Shown here piece after piece: positions 15,164 to 18,466 of a DNA stretch of 18,466 nucleotides. Origin of the DNA: Methanomicrobiales archaeon (GTDB taxonomy: Archaea; Halobacteriota; Methanomicrobia; Methanomicrobiales; Methanospirillaceae). The stretch covers positions 1-18,466 of the forward strand of contig JAAEES010000005.1 in NCBI GenBank assembly GCA_013415575.1. Reading direction: 5' to 3'. The first letter of the stretch is position 1; each line of letters starts with the position of its first letter. The position numbers and the translations under genes were made by a program. The notes under the pieces were generated by a model. That model was not told the origin of the DNA and made no database searches. It worked only from the letters and a program-made list of their open reading frames with translations.

Positions 15164-15745
15164 ATGGACGCGGTTGAGTACTTTGAGGTGGAGTGCACCG
15201 AAGAGACCGGAGGGAACTACTACCGCAGGATTGCGGATGTGGTGCTCCTCGATCACAATCTCCTGCGGGTGATCCGTAAACTCCACATCTTCATCGACCC
15301 GGAAGTCCCCATCTTCATCGCTGTCGGCGTCACCAAGAAGCTCCCCGGGATCGTCCGCCTCCGTGATTTTGCCGAAGTGATGGCAACAGACCAGAAGATC
15401 ACCATTTCCATCGGTGATGAGACCTACCTTGCACCCCTCCTGCAGATCCTGTGGGAGCGATATGGCAAGGAGAACGTGTCGCAGCCTGACCGGTTCACCA
15501 TCGTCCTCCCTGGCGACGTATCGGAATCCGGTGATCTTGAGGATATCCCGGTCTTTGATCCAAGTGAGTCAATTTATAAAGACCTTATCTATGCCCTGCT
15601 GGTGATCCAGCCCGAGGGATTCAAGGTCCGCCGCCAGTGGTACGGAAAGGAGAAGTTTTACCTGGTGGCCAGTGAGGACACCCTCCCCGAGGATATCGAA
15701 GAACTGGTTCGGGAGAAATTCGCCCTTATGGGGGAGCGCCTGTGA
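15164..15745 (+). CDS. mmp17: Methanogenesis marker protein 17
   Basis: A 193-residue soluble protein starting MDAVEYFEVECTEETGGNYY, recognised as methanogenesis marker 17. Visible conserved stretches are DVVLLDHNLLRVIRKLHIFIDP (about 25-46), PLLQILWERYG and LVIQPEGFKVRRQWYGKEKFY. Only one cysteine (Cys11) is present. Mmp17 co-purifies with McrC, Mmp3 and Mmp7 in the methyl-coenzyme M reductase activation complex. The ATG follows directly after the mmp15 TAG with an AAGGGA ribosome binding site inside mmp15. Its stop overlaps the GTG start of mmp7 (GTGA). Confidence 0.9.
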   Translation: MDAVEYFEVECTEETGGNYYRRIADVVLLDHNLLRVIRKLHIFIDPEVPIFIAVGVTKKLPGIVRLRDFAEVMATDQKITISIGDETYLAPLLQILWERYGKENVSQPDRFTIVLPGDVSESGDLEDIPVFDPSESIYKDLIYALLVIQPEGFKVRRQWYGKEKFYLVASEDTLPEDIEELVREKFALMGERL

Positions 15746-16680
15746 ATCTTGTCCCCGTTACCTACAAGGGAGGTATTTACCGGCATGATGAGATCATCGA
15801 TCTCATCGAAGACCTTGGCGGCTACATCATCCAGAAACATATCCTTGCCCAGGAGGTCGTGCTCCAGGCCCTGGTCCCAAAAGAAGACATCGCGCTGATC
15901 GCCGCAATCGCCAAGCCGTTGACCGGAGAGATCACACCATCACCTCTGGTGGGAACGGAGATTGCGGTGGTAACCATGAGTCTTGAGATCCACCACCTGC
16001 CCCATGCCTCGTGCGATGTCGCCGAGTATATCCGTAGGTTTGGGGCAAAGACCAACATGGTCGGCCTTGCACGGGGGTTCGGCAAGCGAATCGCCCAGAT
16101 GAATGACGAGGAGCGGGATGTGATCAACGAGCATGACCTTGCCGTCTACCTGCTCGGCGACTTCGAGACCTGCATCAAGCAGAAATTTCAGGTACTCCGG
16201 CGGGGAATCGACGTACCCATTGTGGTGTGCGGTGGACCGTCCCGGGAAACCCTGCGACGGATCATCGAGCCGCCTGTTGACGGATATGTCGGGAATGTCG
16301 GACGGTTCATGCACCGCACCAAGGAGTCTGAGGAACTCGCCAAGCTCGATGAGGTGGTAGAAGAAATCACCCGTGTTCTTGACAGGAAGCGTGAAGAGAT
16401 CGCAAAAGATCCTCCCTCTGTCTCTCCTGCACGCCTGATGGATATCATAACCACACAGGTTGAGGAGATTCACGAGGTCCTTTCACCGACTCCCATTACC
16501 GTTCAGATGCAGGGGCTCAGAGTGAAGCTTCCCTACGATACCTTTGCCCGGGTGGTGAGGGATATTTCTATCGAAGAGGGAATCACCATCGGGGAGATTG
16601 CAGATATTATCCCTTCGCGCATGCGGGATTATATCCTGATACGGATCAGGCCGTTTTCTGAAACCAATATCATGGTCTGA
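15742..16680 (+). CDS. mmp7: Methanogenesis marker protein 7
   Basis: The 312-residue protein is recognised as methanogenesis marker 7. It starts at GTG 15742, supported by GGGGAG five bases upstream and by the GTGA overlap with the mmp17 stop. Conserved-looking stretches include IEIHHLPHASCDVAEYIRRFGAKTNM-like sequence around 82-106 (Cys91), DFETCIKQKF (Cys144) and VPIVVCGGPSRETL (Cys163); these three cysteines are candidate cluster ligands. Mmp7 is a known member of the methyl-coenzyme M reductase activation complex, which recent structural work describes as containing complex Fe-S clusters related to nitrogenase cofactor precursors. It is the last gene of the operon. Confidence 0.9.
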   Translation: MNLVPVTYKGGIYRHDEIIDLIEDLGGYIIQKHILAQEVVLQALVPKEDIALIAAIAKPLTGEITPSPLVGTEIAVVTMSLEIHHLPHASCDVAEYIRRFGAKTNMVGLARGFGKRIAQMNDEERDVINEHDLAVYLLGDFETCIKQKFQVLRRGIDVPIVVCGGPSRETLRRIIEPPVDGYVGNVGRFMHRTKESEELAKLDEVVEEITRVLDRKREEIAKDPPSVSPARLMDIITTQVEEIHEVLSPTPITVQMQGLRVKLPYDTFARVVRDISIEEGITIGEIADIIPSRMRDYILIRIRPFSETNIMV

Positions 16681-16698
16681 AGAGGGGGGAGTTCCTCT
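16681..16698. terminator. Short hairpin between convergent genes
   Basis: AGAGG (16681-16685) pairs with CCTCT (16694-16698) around an eight-base purine-rich loop, directly after the mmp7 stop and before the stop of the opposing lipoprotein gene. There is no T tract, so its role as terminator is weakly supported. Confidence 0.3.
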
Positions 16699-16699
16699 C

Positions 16700-17257
16700 T
16701 CACTGCATCACGATCCGGGCCAGCTCGAAGTACTGGTAGCCCGGAGCTCTGACCGGTTCGGTGGTAAATTTCCAGGTCTTTCCCGCCGGTACATACTCAA
16801 CACTGGCATACGCATTGTCGAGAATATTCCCGTTCGCATCAAAGAGGGTATAGGTCACGTGGAGAAAGTTCAGGGATCCCGGACCATCGTTCTTGATCCT
16901 CCCCGAGATGGTCACCATTCCGGATGCATCTTTTGTCCCGGTCGCTTCAATGTAGGTGAGTGAGTTTTCCGGGGGTGCGGTGATAGGGACATATCCGTAT
17001 GAGCGCTTGATATAGCCTGATGCAGGGACTTCTGCTGTAATACCCCTCCCGACTGATACGGTTGTCGGGACGGCCTGTATTGTCGCCGTTGCTACCGGGG
17101 TCTCCCCAGGACTGGTCGGTGGTGCCGGGCCTTCTCCTCCGGGATACGGTTCGAGGCATCCGGCCGAAAGAAGGATGATTGCGAGGATGAGCGCCAGGAG
17201 CAGAACGGCTGCGGGAGAAGAACGCAGGGTTGTCCTGAGCCTGATCATGAACGTCAT
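16700..17257 (-). CDS. Lipoprotein with an FxLYD-like beta-sandwich domain
   Basis: The 185-residue protein (from ATG 17257) has a long hydrophobic signal (residues 15-31) ending in lipobox SAGC, with Cys34 as likely lipid anchor. A proline/threonine-rich linker follows (PYPGGEGPAPPTSPGETPVA). The C-terminal 95 residues fit an FxLYD-type domain: MVTISGRIKNDGPGSLNFLHV, then TYTLFDANGNILDNAYASVE, ending GYQYFELARIVMQ. Such proteins sit outside the membrane; no enzymatic role is known. In-frame alternatives are GTG 17275 and ATG 17248. The upstream ATACTTATC near 17285 would start transcription close to 17258, which favours 17257, but no Shine-Dalgarno is seen. Confidence 0.75.
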   Translation of the reverse strand: MTFMIRLRTTLRSSPAAVLLLALILAIILLSAGCLEPYPGGEGPAPPTSPGETPVATATIQAVPTTVSVGRGITAEVPASGYIKRSYGYVPITAPPENSLTYIEATGTKDASGMVTISGRIKNDGPGSLNFLHVTYTLFDANGNILDNAYASVEYVPAGKTWKFTTEPVRAPGYQYFELARIVMQ

Positions 17258-17314
17258 ACTGTAGGCTATTCTCACCGGGGAGATAAGTATCCTTTGGATA
17301 GCAGGGTCTGCGGT

Positions 17315-17321
17315 AAAAAAA
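17315..17321 (-). terminator. T-tract terminator after the small hypothetical gene
   Basis: Seven Ts on the minus strand begin two bases after the TGA stop of the 17324-17683 gene. The arrangement is the same as after the Cdc48 gene, and it suggests that this small gene is a separate transcript from the lipoprotein gene behind it. Confidence 0.5.
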
Positions 17322-17323
17322 GT

Positions 17324-17683
17324 TCAGATGAAATACAGGATCTGCAGCTTCCGGCTGATATCCGGTGTGATCCGGGAGATTCCGTGATGTTCCGCAAACA
17401 GTGAATCCTGCCGGATTGCCTCGCGGAGATCTTCATCCGTGATCCCGTAATCCTGATGCTGAACAGGTTCCTGGAAATAGATCCCCTCTTTTTCTGCTGA
17501 GTACCTCACGAGGAGCGGGCCATGGAGAAGATCCCTGACACCATAGTAGGCGGACCTGATGGGCTCACTTTCACTCGTGAGGCTGTTCAGTTGCCTGATC
17601 TCTTCGGGTGCCCCGTCATCACTCACCAATGATACGACCGGGGCCTGTCGCTGTTTCATCTCTGGACTGGGCATCATCATCAT
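17324..17683 (-). CDS. Small hypothetical protein with a run of start codons
   Basis: I do not recognise this protein of about 119 residues. It reads MMMMPSPEMKQRQAPVVSLV and continues with an acidic, charged soluble sequence with no cysteine and no membrane segment (EEIRQLNSLTSESEPIRSAY, VRDLLHGPLLVRYSAEKEG, ITDEDLREAIRQDSLFAEHH). GTG at 17686 and ATGs at 17683, 17680, 17677 and 17674 are consecutive in-frame start codons, so the true start is ambiguous. The promoter position suggests a leaderless transcript starting near 17690. Reality is supported by its own TATA box, a T-tract terminator and an uninterrupted frame. It could be regulatory or lineage-specific. Confidence 0.65.
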   Translation of the reverse strand: MMMMPSPEMKQRQAPVVSLVSDDGAPEEIRQLNSLTSESEPIRSAYYGVRDLLHGPLLVRYSAEKEGIYFQEPVQHQDYGITDEDLREAIRQDSLFAEHHGISRITPDISRKLQILYFI

Positions 17684-17686
17684 CAC

Positions 17687-17820
17687 CGATGATGGAAGGT
17701 ATTATCCTTCTATATTATATAATACTTTTTCAATAATGACATCAGGAAGAATATTTATTTTTTTTAAAGTCGCCAAATCGGGCCACCCCATCTCATTGAT
17801 ATGGCACCGGAACGATAGCT
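17687..17820. promoter_or_regulatory. AT-rich divergent promoter region with an inverted repeat
   Basis: For the minus-strand gene, TATTATATAATATAG (about 17711-17725) is a strong TATA box about 27 bases before 17690. Between it and the start codons lies an inverted repeat GAAGG-TATTAT-CCTTC (17695-17710), placed where a repressor would block initiation. For the plus-strand AhpD-like gene, TATTTATTTTTTTTAAAG (about 17751-17768) is the likely TATA region, leaving a leader of roughly 35-40 bases without a clear Shine-Dalgarno. Confidence 0.55.
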
Positions 17821-18282
17821 ATGAATACTATGTCTGATCTGTCCGATTTTGAACAGAACCTCCGGCATATCAGTGAGCAGGGCGGGGAACAGACCGCGAA
17901 AGAATGGATGCAGAGCATCGAGGTCGAATACGGGCGGGCACCTCTGATCTTTAAGCGGATGGCAGAGCGGCCTGAAGTCCTGATCTCCCATCTCCTTTAC
18001 AAAGGAACGGTCACCAGAACCAGCGCGATGGAGCCCAAGTATGTCGAACTCATCAGCATGGCGGTGGGAGCTGCCCTCAAGTGCCAGCACTGTACGAGCT
18101 ACCACATGCAGGCTGCTGCGAAGAAGGGGGCTACCAGGGAAGAGATTCTCGAGGTGATCCTGCTTGCGGGGATGATCTCCAATTCGTCCGTCCTTGCCAA
18201 CGCTTACCGGATCTTTGATGAGAAGATGGCCAAATGCATCCCCTGCGAGAGTAAAGGCATGGAAATAGAAAAGCAGGACTAG
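17821..18282 (+). CDS. AhpD-like carboxymuconolactone decarboxylase family protein
   Basis: The 153-residue protein has the family core AVGAALKCQHCTSYHMQAAAKKGATREEI, with Cys88 and Cys91 in the redox motif CxxC and His95 three residues on. This is the active site of AhpD-type alkylhydroperoxidases and related thiol proteins. Upstream is the usual helical region (YGRAPLIFKRMAERPEVL). After the domain there is a second pair CIPC (Cys139, Cys142), not usual in AhpD. It probably works in the cytoplasm in thiol-based oxidative-stress defence, which fits a strict anaerobe. The ATG at 17821 is used; ATG 17830 (MSDLSDF) is an alternative. Its TAG overlaps the stop of the opposite gene in a CTAG. Confidence 0.85.
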   Translation: MNTMSDLSDFEQNLRHISEQGGEQTAKEWMQSIEVEYGRAPLIFKRMAERPEVLISHLLYKGTVTRTSAMEPKYVELISMAVGAALKCQHCTSYHMQAAAKKGATREEILEVILLAGMISNSSVLANAYRIFDEKMAKCIPCESKGMEIEKQD

Positions 18283-18466
18283 CCGGAGGGCTTCTTTCTT
18301 ACCTGCGGTCTGCCGTCCTTCTCTCCCTCCTTCTTCACCGGCCGGATGAGGCACGTCCATGCATTCCCGATGAGGTCCTCTCTCCCTGTCTGGCGCAATC
18401 CCTCGGCGACCAGTTCCCGGTTCTTCTCATCCCGGTACTGGAGCATTGCCCGCTGGATCCTCTTTT
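18279..18466 (-). CDS. C-terminal end of a probable YgiQ-family radical SAM protein (partial)
   Basis: The frame is open from the right edge to a TAG at 18281-18279 and gives 61 residues: KRIQRAMLQYRDEKNRELVA, then EGLRQTGREDLIGNAWTCLI, then a basic tail. The pattern RxQxAxLQYxxxxNxxLVxEGLRxxGREDLIGxxxxCLI is that of the C-terminal (DUF3362) part of YgiQ-type radical SAM proteins. The cluster-binding CxxxCxxC and the rest lie outside the window. The function of YgiQ is not known. The assignment rests only on the tail. Confidence 0.7.
   Translation of the reverse strand, partial: KRIQRAMLQYRDEKNRELVAEGLRQTGREDLIGNAWTCLIRPVKKEGEKDGRPQVRKKPSG

Noticed and set aside
1..18466. CRISPR array, tRNA, rRNA or insertion sequence
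   Set aside because: No regularly spaced repeats, no cloverleaf-like stretch and no transposase frame were seen; the only non-coding gaps are short and promoter-like.

Overview
The window is about 18.5 kb of gene-dense, fairly GC-rich archaeal DNA. Leaderless or near-leaderless promoters with TATA boxes, ATGA/GTGA start-stop overlaps, T-tract terminators, RadB, a Cdc48/VAT ATPase and a full methanogenesis-marker cluster point to a methanogen. Gene content, including a type III-like ribose 1,5-bisphosphate isomerase and the marker gene order, fits Methanomicrobiales best. The genus cannot be read from the sequence alone. No tRNA, rRNA, insertion sequence or CRISPR array was seen.

Left part (1-6809). 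A minus-strand AMP-forming acyl-CoA synthetase (ANL family) runs off the left edge. Upstream of it, also on the minus strand, is a double AAA+ Cdc48/VAT unfoldase with an unusual insert in its second ATPase module. A very compact divergent promoter of fewer than 50 bases separates it from a four-gene plus-strand run: larC (nickel-pincer cofactor cyclometallase), radB (recombinase paralogue), a thioredoxin-like lipoprotein with a CPVC site, and a CcdA/DsbD-type membrane electron carrier. Each of these genes overlaps the next.

Middle (6810-9808). A minus-strand operon encodes ribose 1,5-bisphosphate isomerase, a 71-residue cysteine-containing protein that I cannot assign, and diaminopimelate epimerase (dapF). 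Divergent from it is a soluble HAD protein related to the phosphorylation domain of P-type ATPases.

Core (9809-16680). A clear promoter (TATA box plus Shine-Dalgarno) precedes a tightly packed seven-gene operon: atwA (component A2) and methanogenesis markers 3, 6, 5, 15, 17 and 7. In studied methanogens A2, Mmp3, Mmp7 and Mmp17 belong to the ATP-dependent machinery that reductively activates methyl-coenzyme M reductase. Mmp5, Mmp6 and Mmp15 are far less understood. Mmp15 carries an archerase-type ATPase with two conserved cysteines, which suggests ATP-driven delivery of low-potential electrons. This is the most exciting region of the window.

Right part (16681-18466). A minus-strand lipoprotein with an FxLYD-like domain comes first. 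Next is a small unassigned minus-strand protein that starts with GTG followed by four ATGs, under its own promoter. A divergent AhpD/carboxymuconolactone decarboxylase-family protein follows. The window ends with the C-terminal end of a probable YgiQ-family radical SAM protein, whose stop codon shares a CTAG with that of the AhpD-like gene.
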